Shown here one piece after another: positions 14,001-24,665 of a DNA stretch of 64,000 nucleotides. A program made the translations under genes and the position numbers. The stretch comes from Azolla pinnata (Eukaryota; Streptophyta; Polypodiopsida; Salviniales; Salviniaceae), in contig JBBBWG010027645.1 of assembly GCA_037176905.1 (NCBI GenBank), positions 11,355 through 75,354 on the forward strand. Reading direction: 5' to 3'. Under the pieces are notes generated by a model. That model was not told the DNA's origin. It was given only the letters and a program-made list of their open reading frames with translations, and made no database searches. Positions within the stretch are counted from its first letter, which is position 1, and each line of letters starts with the position of its first letter.

Positions 14001-16876
14001 AAAAGATGCAGAGTGTAAAGTTGCAGTTACAGAATTGAACTGCACATTGGATGATTATAAATGCACCAGAAGCTACAAGCATCGACTGGCTGATGTAGTG
14101 ATATTAAAATATATCAGATCATTGTTGTAAGGACACGATGCTTTTCATGTTGTCTATAGTATAAAATCCATATTAGCAGATTAGAGTTGTATAGTACAAA
14201 ATCCAAGTCTTGTTTTGTTGTATTTTATATTGGCCCCACACAACATACTCCCACTTTTCCATGTCATCTGGGACTCCCACCACTCGTCACAGATAATGAT
14301 CCCGGATGTGTTGCTTACGGATTAAGATATCAATATTCACTATTGACGTTTGGTTCAACCCTTCTATGTACCACCGTCCAACCCATATATATGATAAATA
14401 TATATGCATATATTAGATTAATGCCTTTCATTCCTCGTGTAATGTATACAAAAGACCTCATAACTATGATCCTTTGTACGATCATTGAAGCCATCATCCC
14501 AGCTTTTTGATTTTACTTCTGAAACATGTGTAATCTATTTTCTACAACCGCAGATGAGAGCTGAGATTCATGCATAACCTATTCTCTGATACTTGTAGAC
14601 AACTATTTATAACAGAAGTCGAGTTCTGCAACCAATAATTGGCATCAATTACACCATCCCTAACCTGTTCTAAACCAGGCTCATAACCATTCAATATTCT
14701 CCCACATTTCCATGTCATGAGCAACTCTCGCTTTCATAACTCCTCATGTCTCCATTCTTATTCCTGTTACCCATTAATTAATCCTTCAATGTTCACTGTT
14801 GACTTTTGGCCTTCCATCTTCTGTGTAAAATCATCCCAACTCATATATAGGATATATGATTATATCTATGTATAATAGACTCGATTGCTTTTCTCCCTGA
14901 TGCAGCATACACATAAGACTTGATGTATCACCCCCTGTACAATCCTTAAAGTGATCATCGTGGTCTTTTGATTTCGTTTTCGTGCAATTTGTGTATTTAC
15001 TTTTTAACAAGTGGAAATGATATCTGAATTTTATGCATAAGCTAGTCTGGTACTTAAAAGAAATTATCTATGCCAAAAGTTCAATGCCCACAATCTGCAA
15101 TCGGCACTGGTTACCCCATTTCTTACCTGCTGCAAAATACGCTCAATCCAGATTGATCTATTTGATCTCTACAATGAATAGCTGCTGTAAAGAGCTGGAC
15201 ATGTAAAACGGTTAAGGATAATGATGCAAAAAGGGATTCTACTGGTTCTCTGAGGTATCCATTGGAAAAAAATATGGCTAATCCTTCTTTTTCGCATTAT
15301 CAAGGCATTATGTGAAAACATCACGAGATTTAACATCTTTGGTCTCTTTTTGCTATTCCGTCAAGATCAATACACATGACTCTATCATCCTTGTTATCGA
15401 CATATTAAGTCTAATATCACCTAACACTGAAGGTGTTTTTCAAGCTTCAAAGACAGTTTCCATCTAGGAACATACTGGGAATTTCCGCAGCAAAAGATTC
15501 AAAACCCTATTGGTAAAATCTTTGTGCTTACCTAACAGTGATATCAGATATCATGATCAACTGTTTTTATCTCCCATTTATTTTGTTTTAATGCTGCCAG
15601 CATCAGACAACGTTCTAAGATGCTATCTCTTGCTCTATCACACCAATCAATATTGGATCCGCCTATGTCCTTCAACCACATGCTTATGATAATGACAACG
15701 AAAGAAACACTATAACTTTTGTTTCATATAGATATTATGAATTCCCTCATATTTACAAGAAAAATTCCATTAGGCCAACATTTATCCTCGAGAAGATGTT
15801 AATATATCTTCCATCCTCAATAGGCTACTTCCATAACTTAAAGGCATTAATGCATACATAGTTGTGTACCCATGCGTGCACATATATATGCGAGTATACC
15901 TGTATGGATGCACAGATGGACGGATGGATGTGTATATGTGATGCAGGCATGTACATATCCGTACATATGTACTTATGCACGCATATATTCATGTTTGTGT
16001 GTATGTATAAGTATGTATAGATGTATGCATGCATGCATGCATACACTTAAATATGTACACACATGCATATATACATATGTACGTGCAGACATACCCACAT
16101 GCATCATATGTATGCATGTGTGCATGCAAGAGTGCATGCACGGTATGTGTGTACATGAATGTATGCATACGTCTATGTGTTTATGTATCTATTTCTATGT
16201 ATGTGGATGTGTATTTTATATTCAGGAATACATGTATGTGCATATTTATATACATTGCCAAAGAAATTTTCACCTTTTGGCGTCTGAGCCCTTTGGATTC
16301 GGTGGAGAGTCCACTCTTGCAAACCTTCACGGCTATCTTCTTGGCTTGGCTGATTTTCATCTTCCTCTCGCTCTCGAAATCCTGCACGAGAATTCACATG
16401 CCAATTTCACCACGTTCTTTTCTTTGAGGGCAAAGTAATGGATAGAAGTCCACATAGGTAATATCAAGCCAAAAAAAGAGGAATAAATAATGGGAGAAGT
16501 TGGCTCAGCTACCATGCCATTTCCCTGAGAAAAGCAATACGAAAGTCCAATTTTTGAAAAGGAGAGATAGAGAGAGGGAGGGAGAGTTACCTTTGCATGC
16601 TACATAATTTCTTCAAGGTCATATAAGGCGTAAACCAAATGGATATGAAAAGCGAGATATCGAAAAAAGAAAACACTAGAAGAAAGAGCTTTGCAAATAG
16701 ACGGATGGAAGGGTAGAGAGAGGGAGAGAGAGAAGAGAATTGTTTTGGTCTACCTTAGCAAGCCAGGCCATTTCTTCAAGAACATAGTCCCAATGTGTCT
16801 TGAGGCGAGAAGGCTCCTTGCCTCTGCTGGCGATTCTCTTATCCGGCTCCATAGCCGAAGTGGAGGAGGTCCACAT
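5073..16876 (-). CDS. PIE1: PIE1, Snf2-family ATPase of the SWR1 H2A.Z-deposition complex
   Basis: Predicted exons (high to low): 16876-16754, 16381-16274, 12998-12918, 12832-12744, 12672-12590, 12507-12374, 12296-12180, 12086-11951, 11634-8395, 8310-8249, 8171-8122, 7758-7056, 6968-6379, 6003-5073. They total 6447 nt in continuous frame, giving 2148 residues (Arabidopsis PIE1 is about 2050). In order: HSA domain (about 20-105, RLKTHWDYVLEEMAWL), Glu-rich linker from 291, Snf2 ATPase with Walker A DEMGLGKT near 470 and LDEAH near 575, long Swr1/Ino80-type insertion, helicase C with QAQDRCHRIGQTR near 1090, a SANT/Myb-like segment (about 1560-1640, NWNLASETL, YRGRYRNPAHCRERF) and a Lys-rich tail. 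PIE1 is known to exchange H2A for H2A.Z in the nucleus and affects flowering time and defence. The start is the first ATG after an in-frame TGA; ATG 16852 is a possible alternative. Intron 2 is 3.27 kb. Confidence 0.95.
11440..11590 (-). repeat. GAA/GAG microsatellite coding the PIE1 Glu tract
   Basis: On the gene strand this is a nearly uninterrupted GAA/GAG run at the start of the largest PIE1 exon, giving roughly 60 acidic residues broken by a few Lys, Gly and Val. PIE1 relatives are acidic between HSA and ATPase, but here the tract is a clean microsatellite, so its length probably varies between individuals. Confidence 0.85.
14190..15090. repeat. Two diverged tandem copies of an about 450-bp unit in a PIE1 intron
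   Basis: Landmarks recur at about 450-bp offset. CTCCCACTTTTCCATGTCAT near 14249 matches CTCCCACATTTCCATGTCAT near 14699. 'caatattcactattgac' near 14330 matches 'caatgttcactgttgac' near 14787. Matching blocks follow after each (cccatatatatgata and cctttgtacgatcattgaag types). Divergence is clear but the order is kept. Confidence 0.7.
15840..16250. repeat. GTAT/GCAT/ACAT tetranucleotide microsatellite in PIE1 intron 2
   Basis: This is a mixed run of TATG, TGCA and TACA units, largely alternating purine and pyrimidine. It ends about 25 bp from the exon 2 donor. The same motif family forms the longer array at 17370-17900. Confidence 0.85.
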
Positions 16877-17239
16877 TCCTCCGTTTCCGAGACGGTGTTG
16901 TTTCTCCTTTCCTTTTTCTTTCGTCCTTTCTCCTCCGTCCTTCTCCCTCTCCTTCTTCTCTCTCCTTCTCTCTCTCTCCCTCTCCCTCTCCCGGACTTTC
17001 TTTCGCTCGAGTTACGACAGATTCCGAGCTTGCGCCTTCCTTCCCAGCTTCTTGTGCGAGCGAGCGCCTGCGGAACGGGAGGGAAGCGAAGGGGAGCGGG
17101 AGCACATGTCTGCAGGGAGGCGGGAGGCGAATTGCGGAGGCAGCGGAAGAAGCCCCCTCCCCCCGGGACGGCGATGGAGCTCTCTCTGCGCGACGAGCTC
17201 TCGGAGCAAAAAAGACCGATCGAATGTCGAGCCCCGGTT

Positions 17240-17283
17240 TTGGTTCTTCTTCTTCTTCTTCTTCTTCTTCTTCTTCCTCTTTT
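17240..17283. repeat. TTC trinucleotide microsatellite upstream of PIE1
   Basis: About eleven TTC units followed by a T-rich stretch, about 360 bp upstream of the PIE1 start codon. On the PIE1 sense strand it reads GAA. Confidence 0.85.
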
Positions 17284-17369
17284 TTTTCTTTTGTTCAGAA
17301 GAAGTGCGGACGTCAGGCAGCCGAGATTTAACTGCGATTTATGGGCACAGGTTCGAATCCGCCCATGGC

Positions 17370-17905
17370 CCATGTCCATACATGCACACATGCATACATG
17401 CATACACACATGCACACATGCATACATGCATACACACATGCACACATGCATACATGCATACACACATGCACACATGCATACACACATGCACACATACATA
17501 CATACACACATACACACATGCACACACACATGCACACACACATGCATACATACATACACACATCCACACTTACACACATACACACATCCCACTTACATAC
17601 ATACATGCATACACACATGCGCACGCACATGCATACATACATACACACATGCACACGCACGCATACATACATACACGCGCACACATGCATGCATACATAC
17701 ATACACACATGCACACATACATACAGACACGCGCGCACACATACATAGGCATATGTACATGCATATATGGACCCATGTACATATATATACGAGTGGTTCT
17801 TTTTGTGTATGTGTATGTGCATGTGCTACATGCATGTATGTATGTATGCATGTATGTATGTATGCATGCATGTATGTATGTATGTATGTATGTATGTGTG
17901 TGCAT
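17370..17905. repeat. Long CACACATGCATACATG-type array, alternating pyrimidine-purine
   Basis: About 530 bp built from CACA, CATG, CATA and TATG units. From about 17382 to 17555 nearly every base alternates pyrimidine and purine. Between about 17560 and 17600 the alternation breaks a few times, then it resumes; the last 150 bp switch to TATG/TGCA units. Such DNA is a classic candidate for Z-form. Stop-free frames over it on both strands (His-Thr-Cys and Cys-Val-Met-Tyr repeats) come from the repeat, not from genes. Confidence 0.9.
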
Positions 17906-18155
17906 TCAGACTGATGTTCCTCTAAAAGAGAGGCTTGGTTAGGGACGTGAAGAGGGGGATCACATTAGAACGCTGCGATGATGCCAACGGCTGGTTGGGC
18001 TTGATCCGACGCCTCCTTCTTCGTATTCTATGTCTTTCCTGCTCCGTTTATCAGCCCGCGCGAGTTCCGACTGTGACTCGAGAAGGATGGAGATTGCCCG
18101 CATTACATATAGCACAAAGCGTGAGCTTGTGTTCATTGCACATGTTTATGAACTT

Positions 18156-18160
<5 letters not shown>

Positions 18161-18187
<27 letters not shown>
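18161..18187. repeat. GA dinucleotide microsatellite
   Basis: A run of about thirteen GA units in the PIE1-ATG18 spacer. GA/CT repeats can act as plant GAGA-type promoter elements, but at over 1.1 kb from either start a role is only possible. Confidence 0.85.
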
Positions 18188-18189
<2 letters not shown>

Positions 18190-18299
18190 TGTGGATTGAT
18201 TGCTAGCATCGAGTTAGACTCAGTTGCAAAAATCATTGATCGACCCTAGGAAAGGAAACCAGGAACGGATTGATCCGATGCCCGCTACCGTTCACACGT

Positions 18300-18950
18300 G
18301 CTACAAGAATGCGATGGGAGGGTGAGGTCTGTAGGAGTCGACGAGATGGCAGAATTAAGCGCAACAGGGCACGAGCTCGATTCTTACCGAAGGGCTGCAT
18401 TCGATCCTTACCCTCGTAGCGCTCTAGACCACCATCGCTCTCTGCATTTGAACAAAGTCAGCTACAGGTCTTTGAGGCTCGAGCACCGTTTCACGGATGA
18501 TACCAGCCCAACAAACCAAGACAACGTATGATGCACACGATCATGCCGGAAGCACGCAAAGGGTTGTACACAGCGGCCCATCCATACACACATACAGAAA
18601 AACTCCGATAACTTTGCTCGCCTATTCGGAACAGGACAGAACCCTAAATTTTCCCATAGAAAAACTCGTGGACTGTGGCTCTCTACACAGTGCGCTACCA
18701 ACTAAACTCGCATCAAACCCCGAACAAAGTCAGCAAGGGGTATTTGAGCACCGTTTAACGAACGATACCACCCTATCATATAATGCGCACGATCGCATGC
18801 CAGAAAACACAACCGATCGCGTCTCGGAAGCACACAAGGACAAGCTGCGACAACACCCTGCAAAAATCGAACCGAAACGATCAAACCGGAGGATACAAAA
18901 AACCTACACAGAAACTCAGCTCCCCTTAATTATCCCAGAAACAACACCCT
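18300..18950 (-). repeat. Two diverged copies of an about 270-bp repeat, tRNA-like part
   Basis: 'gaacaaagtcagc' occurs at 18450 and again at 18722, each followed by matching blocks ('gagcaccgttt(c/a)acg', 'gataccaccc/gataccagccc', 'gcacacgatc/gcgcacgatc'). On the minus strand, copy 2 contains an RNA polymerase III A-box-like TAGTTGGTAGCGCA (18704-18691) followed by an anticodon-arm-like 5-bp stem (18690-18673). This is suggestive of a decayed tRNA-derived (SINE-like) sequence. No intact tRNA can be folded. Confidence 0.4.
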
Positions 18951-19009
18951 AAAATTGTCCAAGAATCCTGGAACTCTCACACAGAGGCCGTTGTAAATTT
19001 TTTTTTAGG

Positions 19010-19127
19010 GCTTCTTCTTCTTCTTCTTCTTCTTTCGGGGCTTCTTCTTCTTCGGGGCTATTTCTGTAATTTCATCAAACAAATCCTCTTTCCTTCTTCT
19101 GTTCGGCTCCCTGTCGAATTAGGGTTT
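19010..19127 (+). promoter_or_regulatory. ATG18 proximal promoter: CTT runs and telobox
   Basis: Two CTT trinucleotide runs (19014-19035, 19041-19053) precede TTAGGGTTT at 19119-19127, which is the complement of the plant telobox AAACCCTAA. Both element types are common just around plant transcription starts. The ATG18 start codon is 200 bp further on. Confidence 0.5.
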
Positions 19128-19326
19128 CCCCTTCCCCTGCTCCGAGTTCTGCAGGAACACACACAGACGAAGCAGAGCAGAGCAGACCAGAGGAGAGCAG
19201 AGCAGAGAAACGCCCTTCCCTTCGCTTCCCCGTTTCCTCACTAAGGTTGGTCCTTCTCCCACCCGCTCTCTCTGGACCTTCGTGCTTCCTTCCCCAGTTC
19301 TTATTGCCCCCTTGCAACAGATCGCC

Positions 19327-21949
19327 ATGCCTCCAGATCCCGTCGTGGATCAGTTCAAGCCCGCCGCCGCCGCCGCCTCCGCCCCCGCAGAGCCGCCCTC
19401 TCCCTCCCCTTCCTCGTCCTCTCACAGCAATCGGCTGGATTTCGAAGCCAGCGATGGGGTGGATTCAGATCTCCTCTCCGTCTCTTTCAACCAGGATTAT
19501 GGCTGCTTCGCTTGTGGAACAAGCAGAGGGTTCAGGATCTATAACTGCCACCCTTTCAAGGAGACGTTTCAGAGAGACTTCCCCGGCGGTGGGATAGGCA
19601 TGGTGGAGATGTTGTTCAGATGTAACATTTTGGCTCTCGTCGGGGGTGGACCTAACCCGATGTATCCCCCTAACAAGGTTCTCATATGGGATGATCATCA
19701 GAATAGATGTATCGGAGAACTTTCTTTCCGGTCTCAAGTGAGAGCGGTTCGCCTCCGCCGAGATCGAATCGTAGTAGTGTTGGAGCACAAGATCTATGTG
19801 TACAACTTTGGAGATTTGAAGCTCTTGCATCAGATAGAAACGATCGCAAATCCGCGGGGTCTTTGTTGTTTATCTCCATCTTCAAACTCTTGCGTTCTTG
19901 CCTGCCTCGGCCTTCACCATGGGCAGGTTAGGGTCGAGCATTACGGGCTGAAGAAGACCAAGTTCATCTCGGCTCATGAGTCGCATCTTGCCTGCTTTTC
20001 TCTCACGATGGATGGTCACCTGCTCGCAACTGCAAGCTACAAGGGTACCCTGGTCAGAATTTTTAATTCGCTCGACGGTTCCCGATTACGTGAGGTGAGG
20101 TAATCCGACACAGATTCTTTCCTGAAAAAAACAAAAAAAGAGCTAAGGATCTTTTCTTTGGAAGCTTTGATTTTCTAAGTCAATGTCTACTTATCACTTA
20201 GTAGGTTCGACGAGGAGCAGATAGAGCAGAAATATACAGTATTTCTTTCTCCCTGAATGCACAATGGCTAGCTGTGTCTAGTGATAAAGGAACTGTTCAT
20301 ATCTTTAGTGTAAGGGCGCCTGGATTTAGTGAGGTGCCTAAGCTTCCTGAAACTGGATCCAGTGGAAGTGATGCTACTGAACGTGGGAGTGTCTCAAGCC
20401 CAGTGTCTTTCAGTGGGAGCAATACTAACTCGACTCTTTCCTTCATGAAGGGTAATTTGTGCTTATCTTTATGTTAATGTGTTAATACAGCAGTCATGCT
20501 ATGCCAATTATAAATTGATTTTTAGTTGTGTTTTAGGCAAGATTTGCATTCTATTCATGGCTATGACGTGTTTACTGTAAAGGTTCTGTATATAATATAT
20601 TTCATTATTTTCGGGAGGAACAATACACAAAGTAGGAAGGAGGGATACATATGAGCGTGCATATAATCTTCCAAATTAGGCCGAAATTGTGCACGAGATG
20701 ACAGGTTGCAATGTGCGTGTGTACTCTAAAAGTGATGCATTTATTCTATTCTAAAAAATATTGCATTGGATTGGCATAAAAAAGAACAAGGGAACAAACT
20801 TAGAAAATTGCAGTGAATTTGAGATCGTCTCCTGGAAAATGAGTATGGGAGAACAGAAAATGGTGAACATGTTAAAATTTGCCTCTTGTATATTTTGCCT
20901 TCCTTTTATTGGTGAGCATGGAGACACGTTTTTTGAGAGACCTTTTATTATACTTTTGTGTCCATACAAAAAAAAGCAAATCATTGTACAAAAAGATGCA
21001 GCAAAAACAGTTATCCTTCTCATTTTTGTCCAACTATCACAGCAGCACCTATTTTTTGACGGAAATACCACTTGTGTGCTGGAGATTAGAGATTAAGAAA
21101 ACCTGGATAGCAATTGTATAAAGAATATAAAAGAAAGTTGGTGGAAAATGGCATGTAATAATCTGAAAGATGGCATGTATGGAAAGAAAGATTACAGCAT
21201 AAAAAGCCAAGATTACTGTGTAAAAAGTCAAGTATGAAGAGAAGTTTCTAGACTAGGAAAGATGTGGCACAGGAAGCAATCTGTGAACTATCTAGTAGAT
21301 TGGAATTGATTAGAAGGCTTTTGTTACCATGTACTGGACAGACATGTTTTACTCATTATTTGAAGGTCTCACCACATTGCCTACGTTGTTGAAACTTCCT
21401 GACATTATGATAAAAAAGAGCAAGTAAATGTCAGTTAGCTTGAATTTTCTTGAGTTTTCCGACTGAAAGCATTGTTTTCTTGTTTTATTGTTTTTTCATC
21501 ATTGTTTTTACCAGTTGCTTATCTTACCACTCTATTCAATCTTGCTTTGTTATTGTTGATTGATAATCTAGCATGCAAAACCATGTAAACATGTACATAC
21601 TGTCCGACAGTGTAAGTAATCATTAAGGTGTGTCTGTTTAGCAGGTGTGTTACCTAAATACTTCAGCTCGGAATGGTCATTTGCTCAATTTCGTTTACCA
21701 GAAGATGTGAGGACTTTGGTTGCTTTTGCACCAGACAATCAATCAGTGGCAATAGTGGGGTTAGATGGAAGGTAAGCACACAATTGTAGCTTGATAGCTT
21801 GATATTCTCCATTATCGATGCTTTTACATATTCTCATAACTTTTCAATGCAGTTTTTACAGGTGCACCTTTGATCTGATCAATGGGGGAGGGATGCAACA
21901 AGTGGAATTTGATAGATTCTTCAGGGCTGATAACTATTTATTAGCATAA
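19327..21949 (+). CDS. ATG18: ATG18/WIPI-family PROPPIN, phosphoinositide-binding autophagy protein
   Basis: Exons 19327-20094, 20205-20451, 21645-21771 and 21853-21949 join in frame to 412 residues, normal for plant ATG18a-type proteins. The N terminus is a Pro/Ser/Ala-rich linker (1-40), followed by a seven-bladed WD-like propeller starting at [20 protein letters not shown]. The PI3P-binding motif is the RRG in [13 protein letters not shown] at the exon 1/2 junction (about residue 257). Further conserved blocks are [10 protein letters not shown]-like [24 protein letters not shown] and [13 protein letters not shown]. Known role: it binds PI3P with ATG2 at the phagophore and supports autophagosome growth. 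The start at 19327 is preferred; ATG 19282 is in frame and would add 15 residues. Intron 2 is 1.2 kb and AT-rich. Confidence 0.95.
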
Positions 21950-23659
21950 AAATATCCTTGTTTATATACAATGCAATACATTGAGATCATCATGAAAGTT
22001 CCGATTGTGTATTCCCAAACCTTTGGAGTGTGTTGTATATGCAATAATGGTCGCCAAGCTCTACAAGTAACTCCTCATCTAAAAGCCAATCCTTGATGAT
22101 CCATCTCTATTTGTACATACGATTTAAGAAGCAACAAGATGCTTTTCTCCTTTTGCTTATTGATGGAATAAATTATTGAATATTGAATGTCGTTTGTCAT
22201 TGTTCTTTGCGCAAGATTGTTGGAGAACTTGTGAATTGGTAAGCAAGCAAATGAATTGGTTTCAAATATGAGCTTCGATCGGAATGCTATCTACGAGCGC
22301 CACTGTGAACTGCCAGAGGAGACCATAAATAACTTCAGGTTTCCTTCGCGAGATGTATTGAGGTGAGCAGTGAATATATTTTTGCAAGAAGTGAATAGTA
22401 TGTGAGGTGGTACTCTTAAATGATGGACAGTTTAGATAAATTCAATCAGCTTTAGCATTTGGTACAGTATCTGAGAGTGGGCTCAACACAGAAAGGCATT
22501 TGTCTTGAAAGGTATCGATGACTGATTCGTACATAAACCACCAACAGAGCTTTTTATTGAAATGTTGGGTTACTTCTCTTGAAGGAATGCAACAGTGAAC
22601 CATTCTCGCTAGGTTGTTTTCATAGGGAAGAGTGCTCGATGGGAAAGTCCGAATCTTATAGCACTGATAAATATTGATCGAGTGTTCTGAATGTGTGCAT
22701 TGTATCAAAATACTGTGCAAATCTTTTGATTCTGCCTGCTGCCTAGATTGTAAATCATGCCCACTGGGGCATATGATTGGACTTCCACCACTTTCTGATA
22801 GGCATCAAAACCGTGGCTAAAAAGAGCATTCAGTCTGAGTTAATTAGAGATTGAGGTGCAGGATTTAACGGTGAAAATTGTGCTCGACATTCCTTTAAAA
22901 AATGCAATTGACTAAAAGCAACATAGCTCCCTCTCTTCCTCGGTTTACAAACTCTCGGTGAACTTTTGTTTGTGAACTTCTCTAATTGCTAGACATTCCT
23001 GAATCAAACAATGGTTCCAGTCTGATGAACCACGATTTAATGCCTAAATTCTTTGTAGATTGTAGCTTAATGGCAAAAGAGTGTGTATTTAAAAAAAACA
23101 TTGGGTTTGAATGTTGAAGATGGAAATTACTATCACTGAACAAACTTGCATTTTAAGCGAGATTTATAGCTATGTTGTTAATTTGTTTGCCTACAATATT
23201 TGAACTACAGTTTTTCTACTATTAAAAATGAAAAGCTGAAATTGAGGAGTTCACACAAAGCTTATTTTGAGGGAGTTACAACAACGCTTGCAGTGAGATT
23301 GTGTATACGGTCCTAGAAGTGTGGAATTTAGATGTTTTTGCCATCGAACTCGCAGAAGTTCGGTGTTGACATGCTAGAGTGATTAACCAAGGATTTAGCT
23401 TTTGTTTTCGAAATGCCAGTGTGATTAACCAACTTCCATGATCTTGCTTTGCGAAAATCGAAGCATAAGAAGAGGAGATGCTATCGACCATATCAAGGAC
23501 TCGGATGATTCTTACTATGAATCGGAGGCATTCATTCTTCTACCGTTAAATGATTTACGACCATAAACCTGATAATGTGATAGCTGATTAATAATTCTCA
23601 GCCCTAATACAAAAGATTTGAAGCCCTAATCTCAGTCAACGAATTTCTGATTGTCGGAA

Positions 23660-24435
23660 CTTGCTTGAAGAAAAGAAAAAAAAGGTGAAAAGGGAAAAAA
23701 GAAAAAAAAAGGAAAAAAGGAAAAAAGAAGAAAAGGAAAAAGGAAAAAAAAGAAAAAAGGAAAAAAGAAGAAAAAAGAAACAAAGAAAAAAGAAACAAAG
23801 AAAAAAGGAAAAAGTTAAAAAGGAAAACAATTAAAAAAGAAAAAAGTAAAAAAGGCAAAAAAGGGAAAAAAGAAAAAAAAGAAAAAGAATGAAGAAAAAA
23901 AGATAAAACAAAATGAGAACAGAGAAAAGAAAAGAAGAAAATATAAAAGAAGAAAAAAGGAAAAAGAAGAAGAAACAAAAAAGAGAGGAAAAAGGAAAAA
24001 AGAAAAAAGAAAAAAGAAAAGAAGAAAAAGGGAAAGAAGAAAAACGAAAAAGCAAAAAACAAGAAAGAGAAAAAAGAGAGGAAAAAAGAGAGGAAAAAGA
24101 AAAAGAGAGAAAAAAAAGGGCAGATTCGGAGAAGAAAAAAAAAGAGAAGAAGAAAAAAGAAAAGAGAAAAGAGAGAAGAAAAACGCAAGAAATAAAAAAG
24201 AAATGGAAAAAAGCAAAACGCAAGAAAGAAAAAAGAAAAGAACAAAAGAAAAAAGAGAAAAAGCAAAACGCAAGAAAGAAAAAAAGAAAAGAAGAGAAAA
24301 AGAAAAGAAGAGAAAAGACGCAAGAAAGAAAAATAGAGAAAAGAAAGGGAAAAGAAAAAGAGAAGTAAAAAAAAAGCTCAGATTCGGAAAAGAAGAAAAA
24401 AAGAGAGAAAATGGAAAAAAGAAGATTAAAAAAGG
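23660..24435. repeat. Almost pure purine (A/G) tract, about 0.78 kb
   Basis: The + strand consists of AAAAAAG, GAAAAAGG and AGAAG-type units with only scattered pyrimidines. Longer sub-repeats are visible: GAAAAAGCAAAACGCAAGAAAG-like blocks near 24185-24330, and AGATTCGGA(G/A)AAGAA at 24123 and 24380. Stop-free Lys/Glu/Arg frames on + and Phe/Leu/Ser frames on - across it are by-products of the composition. Confidence 0.9.
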
Positions 24436-24501
24436 GCGGGAAACAATCTTCTTCTGCAAATCCATTTTGATTCATCTTCCCTCTGCAAATCCATTTCCTC
24501 A

Positions 24502-24510
24502 AAACCCTAA
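24502..24510 (+). promoter_or_regulatory. Telobox upstream of PARP2
   Basis: AAACCCTAA matches the plant telobox, 156 bp before the PARP2 start codon. Teloboxes are known near the starts of many translation and cell-cycle genes; the functional role here is inferred from position only. Confidence 0.5.
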
Positions 24511-24665
24511 ACCTTCATCACCATCGCCGTCGTCGCCGCCGTCGTCGTCGTCGTCTTCACCATCGCCATAACCATAATCACCTTCCTCATTACCAACGCC
24601 GCTGTCTTCCTCCTTCGCTCGATCAAATCGGCCGCTCTCTCTCAGAGCGAACAGGAGCAGGAAAC

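Larger units (their letters stand above)
12999..16273 (-). other. PIE1 intron 2 (3.27 kb) with internal duplication and microsatellite
   Basis: It separates two parts of the HSA region, ending exon 2 at GLRRQK and starting exon 3 at EEEQRIRRLASN. It contains degenerate TTGGTTGGAC-like repeats (13800-13990), a tandem duplication of about 450 bp (14190-15090) and a tetranucleotide microsatellite (15840-16250). No coding exon or element gene is visible inside. Confidence 0.8.
16877..19326. other. Divergent spacer between PIE1 and ATG18
   Basis: The two start codons are about 2.45 kb apart on opposite strands. Going right, the spacer holds pyrimidine-rich DNA (16900-17000; purine-rich on the PIE1 strand, likely its 5' UTR), a TTC run (17240-17283), the CACA/ATGC array (17370-17900), a GA run (18161-18187), a diverged duplicated repeat (18300-18950) and CTT runs plus a telobox before ATG18. 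No further gene is recognisable; long frames across the microsatellite are artefacts. Confidence 0.7.
21950..24665. other. Spacer between ATG18 and PARP2
   Basis: From 21950 to 23640 I see AT-rich DNA with no family-like protein; the first part should hold the ATG18 3' UTR. From 23660 to 24435 lies a purine-only tract (separate entry). 24436-24665 is the short PARP2 5' region with a telobox and CCG/TCG trinucleotides. Confidence 0.7.

Noticed and set aside
17350-17375. GGTTCGAATCC, a perfect tRNA B-box-like motif
   Set aside because: No 5' acceptor strand, D arm or anticodon arm can be folded upstream, and the motif lies in a local GGGC...GCCC hairpin.
16691-17942. Long stop-free frames rich in His-Thr-Cys (+) or Cys-Val-Met (-)
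   Set aside because: They are produced by the 4/8-bp ACAT/GCAT array, occur in several frames on both strands at once, and have no non-repetitive conserved part.
23604-24571. Poly-Phe (-) and Lys/Glu-rich (+) frames of over 200 codons
   Set aside because: Explained by the purine-only composition; no initiation context or conserved motif.
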